A stretch of DNA of 21,335 nt from a virus, in the IMG/VR virus record IMGVR_UViG_3300008448_008532, positions 1-21,335 of that record; one strand, given 5' to 3'. A model generated the notes under the pieces. It made no database searches and was not told where the DNA came from. It saw nothing but the letters and a program-made list of their open reading frames with translations. Numbering within the stretch: the stretch's first letter is position 1; every line of letters starts with the position of its first letter. Positions 8,789 through 14,151 of this stretch are shown here, piece after piece. Position numbers and translations under genes: made by a program.

Positions 8789-9312
8789 TACTTACCCAAT
8801 CTACGAGCAATGGCTCGGTTTGTAATTCCCGCTGCTCTCGCAATCTCGGCAATCTTGACATTGTTATTGTATAACTCCCGAACTATTGCCGTCATCTCTT
8901 CGTTTGCTATTGCAAAGGGCGTTGATGAATTCATACCACTTCTATAATAACGAGCAAGGGGGGCTAGTTCTCGCAAACGCTTCTGTGTTTCTTGTGTAAT
9001 ACCGGGGGACTTAGGGCGTTTGAGTTGATAGCCTTTTACGGGTTTTGGCATAGGAGCGTCGGCGAACCCGCCCCAAGGAGATGGAACTGGTTTGTTTGTG
9101 GCAAAGGCTGGGTTAGCCTGTGTTGTCCAATACTGAACAGTGGAGCGTTGTTGCGTTGGCGTAAACGCATTTCCTATTGCTTGTAGCGACCAACCCGCAT
9201 CAAAAAGTTGCTTGGCTCGGTAGTACTTTGCTTTTTTCGTAAGGGCGTTGATGAAATCAACTTCGTCTTGGCCGAGTTGATAGTTTCTAGCGTATTCTCT
9301 GTCTTTACTCAT
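8788..9312 (-). CDS. Two-HTH DNA-binding protein, possible small-terminase analogue
   Basis: The 174-residue protein has two helix-turn-helix stretches: residues about 36-62 (LFDAGWSLQAIGNAF..STVQYWT) and about 145-172 (LYNNNVKIAEIARAAGITNRAIARRLG). Between them is a Pro-rich linker (78-105). It is a paralogue of the protein at 13065-13613: both have GW-[ST]-L-x-AI in HTH1, then L-x-P-[LM]-A, then a C-terminal HTH. It is the first gene of the leftward head operon and is followed by overlapping genes. A role in recognising DNA for packaging (small terminase) or in transcription are both possible. The ATG has no clear ribosome site, so the transcript may be leaderless or the start uncertain. 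Confidence 0.72.
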   Translation of the reverse strand: MSKDREYARNYQLGQDEVDFINALTKKAKYYRAKQLFDAGWSLQAIGNAFTPTQQRSTVQYWTTQANPAFATNKPVPSPWGGFADAPMPKPVKGYQLKRPKSPGITQETQKRLRELAPLARYYRSGMNSSTPFAIANEEMTAIVRELYNNNVKIAEIARAAGITNRAIARRLGK

Positions 9313-9498
9313 AATGTATTGAGTTTAGCACTGTGTATTGGAAGCGATTTTTTTGGAAAATCCGGGAGCGGCCCTTATGCGATAAAAACTTATTACTGAC
9401 GGAGAAAAAAGATACATTAGTGTTTTTTGCCTTTGGTGGGTGAGACGGCTACGGTTACTGGCGAGCACATCGAAATTTGTTTCGAGAAGCGGCCAAAA

Positions 9499-9527
9499 AT
9501 GCCGAAAAAAATGCCGTTTTTATGCCG
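9499..9527. repeat. ATGCCG triplet repeat
   Basis: ATGCCG starts at 9499, 9511 and 9522, separated by A or T runs. Spacing of 12 and 11 bases puts the copies on roughly the same face of the helix. A CGAAA/TTTCG hairpin (9471-9484) lies just before it. Confidence 0.6.
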
Positions 9528-9554
9528 ATTTTAGCGACCAAACAGCCTATTTAT

Positions 9555-9676
9555 GACTTATTTATGACTTATTTGACATATGTGAGCACTTGTGATGACT
9601 TATTTGTTCTTAGAAGAAGCAATGTAAGACTTATCTAGGACTTATCTAGGCTCTACATAGCCTATCTAAGACTTAT
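9555..9676. repeat. GACTTAT iteron-like array (six copies)
   Basis: Exact GACTTAT copies start at 9555, 9566, 9597, 9628, 9639 and 9670. The gaps are 11, 31, 31, 11 and 31 bases, close to one and three helical turns, so all copies face the same side. The first two are in an exact 11-base tandem (TATTTATGACT), the fourth and fifth in another (GACTTATCTAG). Such arrays bind initiator or repressor proteins; which one is unknown. Confidence 0.75.
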
Positions 9677-9707
9677 TAGTAGGCTAAGAAAAGCCTATGA
9701 GTAGGCT
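9658..9707. repeat. TAGCCTA/TAGGCTA inverted repeats
   Basis: TAGCCTA (9658-9664) pairs with TAGGCTA (9680-9686), and AGCCTA (9692-9697) pairs with TAGGCT (9702-9707). They overlap the end of the GACTTAT array and lead into the iron box. Confidence 0.6.
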
Positions 9708-9718
9708 ATCTTAGGCAC

Positions 9719-9737
9719 TTAGGTTAGCCTGACCTAA
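9719..9737. promoter_or_regulatory. DtxR/IdeR-type iron box
   Basis: TTAGGTTAGCCTGACCTAA matches the palindromic DtxR/IdeR consensus (TWAGGTWAGSCTWACCTWA) at 18 of 19 positions; only the G at position 13 differs. DtxR-family repressors of actinobacteria bind such sites when iron is plentiful. The nearest genes are the head operon (starts 407 bases to the left) and the phosphatase (490 to the right). Match seen directly; binding is inferred. Confidence 0.65.
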
Positions 9738-9754
9738 CTAAATGCCTCAAAACA

Positions 9755-9799
9755 GGGCTTAGATGGTGGGAGTTGGCATACCGACCTGCCGACAAGCCC
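9755..9799. ncRNA. Possible structured RNA or stem-loop
   Basis: GGGCTT (9755-9760) pairs with AAGCCC (9794-9799), and inside it GTTGG pairs with CCGAC around a CATA loop. It begins 18 bases after the iron box. No clear promoter of its own and no family match; it may only be a DNA palindrome. Confidence 0.25.
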
Positions 9800-9951
9800 A
9801 GACGAGCAGTACAAATACAATTCATAAGAACTGGCTGACCGCATTATCATTCGGGAGCAAGTACGGAGAAAAGCGGGCTTGCTATACCAGTTATTACATA
9901 AGATGCTATGTTTCTAAGGACACACGGGCTCAGATGGGGCAAAAAGAAAAG

Positions 9952-9970
9952 GAAAATCTGGTAACCCAGG
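9952..9970 (+). repeat. Weaker copy of the dispersed T-rich element
   Basis: GAAAATCTGGTAACCCAGG resembles the reverse complement of the element at 14075-14097 (GAAAAACTGGCCACCCAGG), with the flanks diverged. Confidence 0.35.
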
Positions 9971-10119
9971 GGAGAAACCCTATGTTGTTTGTGTGTGTGT
10001 CGGTGTGTGAGCAGCCGTGTATCTGGGGCGGACTGGGCGACACCCGTGTATATGCGACTAAGTAAATAACTGGGAACGGCAAGGAAATCTGGGAATAAAT
10101 AGCCTATCCGTATGGTTAT

Positions 10120-10150
10120 AGATAGAGTAGTGATAGAAAGTAATCTATCT
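10120..10150. promoter_or_regulatory. AGATAGA/TCTATCT inverted repeat upstream of the phosphatase promoter
   Basis: AGATAGA (10120-10126) and TCTATCT (10144-10150) form a 7-bp inverted repeat ending eight bases before the -35 box at 10158. It is a possible operator. Confidence 0.4.
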
Positions 10151-10157
10151 AAACCAC

Positions 10158-10186
10158 TTGACAAATAGTTATCTGTTTGTAATAAT
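10158..10186 (+). promoter_or_regulatory. Promoter of the phosphatase gene
   Basis: TTGACA (10158-10163), a 17-base spacer and AATAAT (10181-10186) form a near-consensus vegetative promoter. The leader then carries AAAGGAG (10211-10217) nine bases before the ATG. Confidence 0.75.
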
Positions 10187-10226
10187 AGTGGTATCACTTA
10201 TAAACAAACGAAAGGAGTGATTACAA

Positions 10227-10772
10227 ATGACACTACCAACAAGAAATAATCTGTCTGACTTTGAGCGACCACGGCACAATGATTTGCCTAAATCTCTATG
10301 GACTGAAACTTTGCCTGACCTATGGCAAGGTGGAACACTTGATGCTTATGGCAATGAAGACTGGTTTGAGCAAGTAGATGTTATCGGCAAAGAGATTAGC
10401 AAGAAACACTTTGATTGCGTCTATACACTTTACGCAAGTGCTGACCCAGTTGATTGGTTCGTCAAGGAACTTAGGTTCGGCTTCTATGATAGTTCGCTAA
10501 CTGACTTTGACCCAGTAGAAAATCTATTGGACATAGTTAAGATGGCTCATAAAGATTGGAAGTCTGGTAAGAGAGTTCTTATTAGATGTCAGGCTGGACT
10601 AAATCGTAGCGGTTTAGTTATGGCTTTGGTTCTAATTCGTGACGGCTATGAGCCAGCAGATGCTATCAAACTGATGAGAGAGAAGCGTTCATCTTGGGTT
10701 CTATGTAATAAGAACTTTGAGAGATACTTACTCGGCTTAGATGAAAAGCAGTTAGCAATCTGGAGAAACTAA
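10227..10772 (+). CDS. Dual-specificity / tyrosine protein phosphatase
   Basis: The 181-residue protein has the phosphatase loop C121-QAGLN-R127-S in VLIRCQAGLNRSGLVMALVLI, the C-x5-R-S signature of cysteine-based protein phosphatases; the usual His before Cys is Arg. D88 or D93 (FYDSSLTDFD) is placed to act as the general acid about 30 residues earlier. DSP enzymes remove phosphate from Tyr and Ser/Thr, and some act on RNA or lipids. It is the only rightward gene in the window and stands alone, with a strong promoter, an AAAGGAG site and a terminator, between two leftward units. This is the layout of a moron, a gene added to a phage and expressed on its own, possibly during lysogeny. The ATG at 10227 is fixed by the ribosome site. 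Confidence 0.85.
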   Translation: MTLPTRNNLSDFERPRHNDLPKSLWTETLPDLWQGGTLDAYGNEDWFEQVDVIGKEISKKHFDCVYTLYASADPVDWFVKELRFGFYDSSLTDFDPVENLLDIVKMAHKDWKSGKRVLIRCQAGLNRSGLVMALVLIRDGYEPADAIKLMREKRSSWVLCNKNFERYLLGLDEKQLAIWRN

Positions 10773-10777
10773 GATTT

Positions 10778-10806
10778 ATCCCCTGTCAATGTGGCAGGGG
10801 ATTTTT
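10778..10806 (+). terminator. Terminator after the phosphatase gene
   Basis: ATCCCCTG (10778-10785) pairs perfectly with CAGGGGAT (10795-10802) across a nine-base loop, followed by TTTT. It lies between the ends of two convergent genes, so it may also help stop leftward transcription of the terminase, though the T run on that side is weak. Confidence 0.85.
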
Positions 10807-10807
10807 C

Positions 10808-12199
10808 TTATCTAACTCTAAAGAAACTACTTCTAGCATCTGGTATTTTACGACCAGCCATAGACTTAGCAGTTAGTTTGCCACCTACAAACCCTGCTGG
10901 TGGCTTTATCATAAGAGCGGTAAGAGCGTGAACTAAAGCATCTACTCTGTCTGGCGACCTACCCTCACCCGGAACCCAACTTAGCATCTGACTCTCTAAG
11001 TCAGGTAAGTATCCAATGTGATGGACACGCCCTTGCTCATAGCCAAGCACGACTGGTTCAGCACGAAGTTGCTTTCCGTATTTGCTATGGACTTCTAATA
11101 CTTTGATACTAGGGTCAATGGCGTTGATAGCATTACGAACTAATGCTCCACCTTGATTGACTTCAGCAATAACTGGACAGCCCCACTTGCGAGCCATAGC
11201 AACTACTCGGTTAGCCCACACTTCAGGCGAACCTAACACGCTAGCATCTTCTAATACCCAAGCCTGACGCTTATACAAATCTCTCTCACCAGTTGATGCG
11301 ACTACAACTATTCCGCATTCATCTCTAGGGTTCTCAGCAACGCTAGGGTCAACACCAATACAACGCAGTGGTGTGTTCAGTGGTAGAGCGTTCTGTCTAT
11401 GTACCTCAATCAAATCATCATTCCACAAAGCACCCTCAACGCTATCCAACATCTCACCATAAAGTTCCTGTTGAGCAAGACGAGTTCCAGCATAGACACC
11501 CGTAATAGCATCAAGATAAGCAACGCTTAGGTTTCCAGAGTTATCAAGAGTAGAACCACGAGTGATAACTACACGACCAGTGTTCTTACTTTCTTCTATC
11601 AACTTGTAGAGCAATGGAACACGCTTAGGTGTAGTAGTAACCATAATCTGTGGATTACGACCAAGACGAGTTCCTACACGCAAGTTATCAAAAGCAGTCA
11701 TACCTGCTGCGTCAGGTGTCTGTCGCCAAGCAGCAATCTCATCTCCCCAAGCGTGAGTAAATTGTGGACCACGCAAAGAGTCAGGCTCATCGGCAGTAAA
11801 GCAAGTAGCAGTATTTCCATTAGGCCAAGTTAGTCTTCGCTTTGATGGTTCATACAATGGTCTTTCGCTAGGTGGAGATACATTCATAATTCCACTCTCA
11901 CCCTCAACGATTACATCTCGCACATCTGCTGCTGTTCTCGCAACCAAAGCAAAACGCCTTTGACCCGTGTTAGTGTATTTGGCTTGCTCTCTCACCCACT
12001 CGGCTGCGGCACGGGTCTTACCAGCACCACGACCACCAAGATACATCCAGACTGCCCAATCACCTACGGGAGCGTGCTGTTCAGGTCTGCCCCAGACTGA
12101 CCAATCCCACATAAGAGTATCGGCATCCATGCCAGATAAGACGAGTGCTCTCTCTGCATCAGGCAGAAGAGCGATTTGTTCCATTATAGATTTGGCCAT
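10808..12199 (-). CDS. terL: Terminase large subunit
   Basis: The 463-residue protein is the motor that cuts and pumps phage DNA into the head. It has Walker A GGRGAGKT (55-62), Walker B AWGDEI (D153, E154), the coupling motif TTTPK (188-192), and a C-terminal RNase H-type nuclease with D284 (IGVDP), E346 (VIAEVNQGG) and D417/D420 (SPDRVDAL). It is full length. I take ATG at 12199 rather than GTG at 12217: neither has a ribosome site, but TACAAT lies exactly six bases before the ATG, as in leaderless actinobacterial transcripts, and the ATG sits at the natural N-terminus. It lies downstream of a two-HTH gene (13065) and is separated from the portal by the phosphatase cassette and the repeat region, an uncommon break in the usual terminase-portal order. 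Confidence 0.95.
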   Translation of the reverse strand: MAKSIMEQIALLPDAERALVLSGMDADTLMWDWSVWGRPEQHAPVGDWAVWMYLGGRGAGKTRAAAEWVREQAKYTNTGQRRFALVARTAADVRDVIVEGESGIMNVSPPSERPLYEPSKRRLTWPNGNTATCFTADEPDSLRGPQFTHAWGDEIAAWRQTPDAAGMTAFDNLRVGTRLGRNPQIMVTTTPKRVPLLYKLIEESKNTGRVVITRGSTLDNSGNLSVAYLDAITGVYAGTRLAQQELYGEMLDSVEGALWNDDLIEVHRQNALPLNTPLRCIGVDPSVAENPRDECGIVVVASTGERDLYKRQAWVLEDASVLGSPEVWANRVVAMARKWGCPVIAEVNQGGALVRNAINAIDPSIKVLEVHSKYGKQLRAEPVVLGYEQGRVHHIGYLPDLESQMLSWVPGEGRSPDRVDALVHALTALMIKPPAGFVGGKLTAKSMAGRKIPDARSSFFRVR

Positions 12200-12205
12200 G
12201 AATCT

Positions 12206-12211
12206 ATTGTA
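12206..12211 (-). promoter_or_regulatory. Putative leaderless promoter of the terminase gene
   Basis: TACAAT on the minus strand is followed by six bases (AGATTC) and then the ATG, placing the transcript start on or next to the A of the start codon. No good -35 box is seen at 17 bases; TTGCCA lies at 14. Confidence 0.5.
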
Positions 12212-12213
12212 AT

Positions 12214-12237
12214 GCACAGAAAAAATGGCAACCCAGG
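12214..12237 (-). repeat. Dispersed T-rich element, copy 1
   Basis: Minus strand reads CCTGGGTTGCC then ATTTTTTCTGTGC. The same element recurs at 17936-17959 (same strand) and 14075-14097 (opposite strand), always between genes. Confidence 0.65.
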
Positions 12238-12247
12238 CAAACTTGCC
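12220..12247 (-). terminator. Terminator after the small gene at 12263
   Basis: On the minus strand GGCAA (12247-12243) pairs with TTGCC (12231-12227), followed by A and six T. It lies 16 bases after the stop at 12263 and just before the terminase promoter. The stem is only five pairs, so it may be weak. Confidence 0.5.
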
Positions 12248-12262
12248 CAGTGGATGGAGATG

Positions 12263-12532
12263 TTAGTTGCTTCGTTCTTTCTTCAGCATCAACTCGATGC
12301 CACGATTTGCGATATCTACTGAGAGCCTAATCAATGCTTCTTTCTTAGCGGTATTCATACCACGAACAGGGGCAATCAGGTTTTCTTTCTCGGTAGCGAC
12401 TATCTGGTTCAGCACTTTAGTAATTGCTTTTCCAATAGACATACAGGCTTCTTCATCGGTGAGCCTGTCCCAAGGCACGCCTTGGTAGTACTTGGTGTAT
12501 AACTTATCTGAGAGTTTTTCTATGTTGTTCAT
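12263..12532 (-). CDS. Small protein of unknown function
   Basis: The 89-residue protein (MNNIEKLSDKLYTKYYQG...) is predicted to be helical and slightly basic at its end (MLKKERSN). I recognise no family. I choose ATG at 12532 because TACAAT lies exactly six bases before it, and because a longer reading from 12571 would run through the hairpin at 12555-12587. It sits between a collagen-like gene and the terminase. A packaging accessory or small-terminase role cannot be excluded but has no direct support. Confidence 0.6.
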   Translation of the reverse strand: MNNIEKLSDKLYTKYYQGVPWDRLTDEEACMSIGKAITKVLNQIVATEKENLIAPVRGMNTAKKEALIRLSVDIANRGIELMLKKERSN

Positions 12533-12538
12533 ACAAGT

Positions 12539-12544
12539 ATTGTA
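12539..12544 (-). promoter_or_regulatory. Putative leaderless promoter of the gene at 12532
   Basis: TACAAT followed by ACTTGT and ATG repeats the geometry seen at the terminase start. No -35 box is visible. Confidence 0.5.
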
Positions 12545-12554
12545 TCGCAGTAAA

Positions 12555-12587
12555 GTGAAAACCCCTGACATTTGTCAAGGGTTTCAC
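12555..12587 (-). terminator. Long hairpin after the collagen-like gene
   Basis: GTGAAACCCTTGAC and GTCAGGGGTTTTCAC on the minus strand pair over 14 positions with one bulge and one G-U pair, around an AAAT loop. It lies 23 bases after the stop at 12610. Its core is the 13-base TTGACAAATGTCA that also occurs at 15549-15561 and 19616-19628. The T run is inside the stem, so it may be a terminator, an operator, or both. Confidence 0.55.
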
Positions 12588-12609
12588 TATTGGCGAACAA
12601 GTTTCGGTA

Positions 12610-13065
12610 TTACTCAATTACCCTAATCGTGAGCGAGCAATATGGATTACTCTGCCAGTTGTATCTATTAGTTAGAAAAACTGACCCGTATTGCCAGTTA
12701 GTATAAGTAGTTGCTGTTCCAGTGGCTAATCCAACAGAACCATCTCCACAGCCAAGAAGACTTGTACCATTTCCTATGTATTTGATTGTGATTAGTTTAG
12801 TTTTGATAGAAGCATCTGTGCCTTTAGGTCCAGCGGGTCCTTGAGGTCCAGTTGGTCCTTGAATTCCAGTTTGGTTCCAAGTCAGTGGTCTTTCGGTCTT
12901 AGTACATTTGCTACTTATCCGTAAAGCACCACTTGACTTATTCACACAAGCAGAGATTACAGAGTTTGATTCAACTGCTGAAACTGATTGCGATGAAGCA
13001 GAACCTAATAAGAACGCACCTACAAGTAAGTTGATTACCAGAAGCACACGATTGGATGTGCTCAC
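12610..13065 (-). CDS. Secreted collagen-like protein
   Basis: The 151-residue protein begins with a signal peptide or membrane anchor (VLLVINLLVGAFLLGSASS), then ISACVNKSSGALRISSKC, a Cys-containing domain I associate with actinobacterial surface proteins, then four Gly-x-y triplets (GPTGPQGPAGPKG), and a C-terminal beta-rich part with two further Cys. Collagen triplets form trimeric stalks; phages use them in tail fibres, and bacteria on their surface. A signal peptide suggests export from the host rather than a fibre. The start is GTG at 13065, which overlaps the TAG of the two-HTH gene (TAGTG). Likely acquired from the host. Whether it changes the cell surface is unknown. Confidence 0.7.
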   Translation of the reverse strand: MSTSNRVLLVINLLVGAFLLGSASSQSVSAVESNSVISACVNKSSGALRISSKCTKTERPLTWNQTGIQGPTGPQGPAGPKGTDASIKTKLITIKYIGNGTSLLGCGDGSVGLATGTATTYTNWQYGSVFLTNRYNWQSNPYCSLTIRVIE

Positions 13066-13613
13066 TACCTTGAGTGTCTGTTCTTAGGATTGATTGGTGT
13101 ATATACTCTGCTCTGACCCTTTTCGCTTGTCTTGTATCCATAGCGAGCAAGTCTGAAACGAAGTGCTGAGTGAGTAACTCCCATACGCTTAGCCAATCGA
13201 TATAGCGTAACGCCATCTTCCAAGTGAGCCTTAGCAATTAGTTGAGTGTACTCTTCAGCCTCTGCTCTGAAGCGAGTGGCGTGTGAGCGAACCTGCATTG
13301 CCATCGGCTTTAGTTCCAACAATCTTGCTAGGATTTCAGGCGATGGCTCAACAAACTCTCTTTCCACTTTTGCTGGATACATCGGTGGAGTTGGGTTAGT
13401 GAAGTCAGGTGGCATTGGTCCATCAATTGGTGTTTCACAAATCTGACGAACACGCTCTCTACTGAGTTCAACTGAGCGAGAGATAGCACTTAGTGTCCAT
13501 CCATTGTTACTCAATGAACGAATTATGTTATCTCTATCTGCTGGCTTAGCGGAATTGAGCAATGAAGTGATGTAAAACGGCAACTTTTGATTTGCTTTCT
13601 TTATCTTTGTCAT
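13065..13613 (-). CDS. Two-HTH DNA-binding protein, paralogue of the protein at 8788-9312
   Basis: The 182-residue protein has HTH1 at about 30-58 (LSNNGWTLSAISRSVELSRERVRQI, sigma-region-4-like in its recognition helix), a Pro-rich linker (64-94), and HTH2 at about 128-156 (EDGVTLYRLAKRMGVTHSALRFRL). Domain order and spacing match the protein at 8788-9312. It lies two genes before the terminase, a place often taken by the small terminase, so DNA recognition for packaging is one reading; a transcription factor is another. I choose ATG at 13613; a longer TTG reading from 13697 is possible, but a TACAAT box and a GACCC/GGGTC palindrome (13639-13652) fit an untranslated leader there. Confidence 0.7.
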   Translation of the reverse strand: MTKIKKANQKLPFYITSLLNSAKPADRDNIIRSLSNNGWTLSAISRSVELSRERVRQICETPIDGPMPPDFTNPTPPMYPAKVEREFVEPSPEILARLLELKPMAMQVRSHATRFRAEAEEYTQLIAKAHLEDGVTLYRLAKRMGVTHSALRFRLARYGYKTSEKGQSRVYTPINPKNRHSR

Positions 13614-13638
13614 TTCTTCTTTTATCTTTCTATGTAAT

Positions 13639-13652
13639 GACCCGTATGGGTC
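13639..13652. promoter_or_regulatory. GACCC/GGGTC palindrome in the leader of the two-HTH gene
   Basis: GACCC, GTAT and GGGTC form a perfect 5-bp inverted repeat 26 bases before the ATG at 13613. TACAAT (minus strand, near 13672) lies further upstream. The palindrome could be an autoregulatory operator. Confidence 0.35.
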
Positions 13653-13718
13653 TGTGGTTTCTATTGAAATTGTATCTGTAATACAAATGTTATTCAATTG
13701 TGTTTGCTATTGGAATAA

Positions 13719-13889
13719 CTAGCCTCGGAGCGAGAGAATTGAGAGCGAAATTGCTGACAATCCTGTCCCAAGTATCAATCCAATGTTGCTTGGAGCAAAA
13801 ATAGCGATGAAAATAGTCGCAATGACGGCTATAATCGCAAAAATTGATGTCCAAACCAAATCTCTGAGTAAAATCAACCAACTTGGCAT
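13719..13889 (-). CDS. Small two-helix membrane protein, holin candidate
   Basis: This short gene codes for 56 residues (MPSWLILLRDLVWTSIF...). Two hydrophobic stretches, about 11-32 and 36-54, are joined by a short turn (APSN), and the protein ends in LRG. It starts with ATG directly after the TAG of the gene before it (TAGATG), so it depends on that gene's ribosome site or on coupling. Small two-helix proteins in phages are often holins, which open the membrane at lysis, but no endolysin is adjacent; the NlpC/P60 gene is 4 kb away. Function is inferred from shape alone. Confidence 0.6.
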   Translation of the reverse strand: MPSWLILLRDLVWTSIFAIIAVIATIFIAIFAPSNIGLILGTGLSAISLSILSLRG

Positions 13890-14057
13890 CTATTTTTCTT
13901 CTTTCTGTTCGTTTTTAGGCATTACAACACCTAAAAGTGCTGAAATTTCCTCTTCATCCGTGTATTCAATCGGTTCTGTCCTCTTATCGACTGCTATTGC
14001 TAGCCAAACGATGACAAGAAAACCTAAAATTGCTAAAATAACGACGAAGATGTCCAT
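13890..14057 (-). CDS. Small single-helix membrane protein
   Basis: This gene codes for 55 residues. One hydrophobic helix (about 3-23, FVVILAILGFLVIVWLAIAV) is followed by an acidic cytoplasmic part (DEEE) and a charged end (NEQKEEK). AGGAG lies six bases before the ATG at 14057, good evidence for translation. It abuts the two-helix protein gene downstream, forming a pair that could be holin and antiholin or spanin-like, though nothing in the sequence proves it. Confidence 0.65.
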   Translation of the reverse strand: MDIFVVILAILGFLVIVWLAIAVDKRTEPIEYTDEEEISALLGVVMPKNEQKEEK

Positions 14058-14074
14058 TTCAACTCCTGTTTTAC

Positions 14075-14097
14075 CCTGGGTGGCCAGTTTTTCTGTG
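14075..14097 (+). repeat. Dispersed T-rich element, copy 3 (opposite orientation)
   Basis: Plus strand reads CCTGGGTGGCCAG then TTTTTCTGTG. CTGG pairs with CCAG before five T, so on this strand it could act as a weak terminator. It lies between the deacetylase-fold gene and the small membrane gene at 14057. Confidence 0.6.
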
Positions 14098-14151
14098 TAA
14101 GATGCTTTGCATGAGAGCGATTAGTGCTCCCACACAACGCAATCCTACCAT

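Larger units (their letters stand above)
9313..10226. other. Intergenic control region with repeat arrays and no convincing gene
   Basis: No reading frame here has a ribosome site, family motif or natural composition; the two longest open frames overlap on opposite strands and look random. The stretch holds ATGCCG repeats, GACTTAT repeats, TAGCCTA/TAGGCTA inverted repeats (9658-9664 with 9680-9686; 9692-9697 with 9702-9707), an iron box, a stem-loop, a short GT run near 9990-10008, and the promoter of the phosphatase. It separates the leftward head operon from a rightward gene. A replication origin, a phage control region or a small RNA locus would all fit. Confidence 0.6.

Noticed and set aside
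9555-9676. CRISPR array
   Set aside because: Repeats are only 7-11 bases, with no unique spacers of even length and no cas genes nearby.
9750-9850. Possible tRNA suggested by AGTTGGCA near 9771
   Set aside because: No T-loop GTTCRA motif, no anticodon arm and no acceptor pairing could be found.
9763-10065. Plus-strand open frame of 100 codons in the repeat region
   Set aside because: No ribosome site, odd residue use, GT-run derived VCVSVCEQPC, and overlap with an equally long open frame on the other strand.
9847-10197. Minus-strand open frame of 116 codons in the repeat region
   Set aside because: No ribosome site, low-complexity composition, and it covers the AGATAGA/TCTATCT repeat and most of the phosphatase promoter.
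13690-13881. Minus-strand open frame of 63 codons
   Set aside because: Overlaps in another frame the two-helix membrane gene at 13719-13889, which has the better start context and a natural hydrophobic pattern.
13783-14100. Plus-strand open frame of 105 codons
   Set aside because: Antisense of the two small membrane genes; its hydrophobic look is a mirror of theirs.
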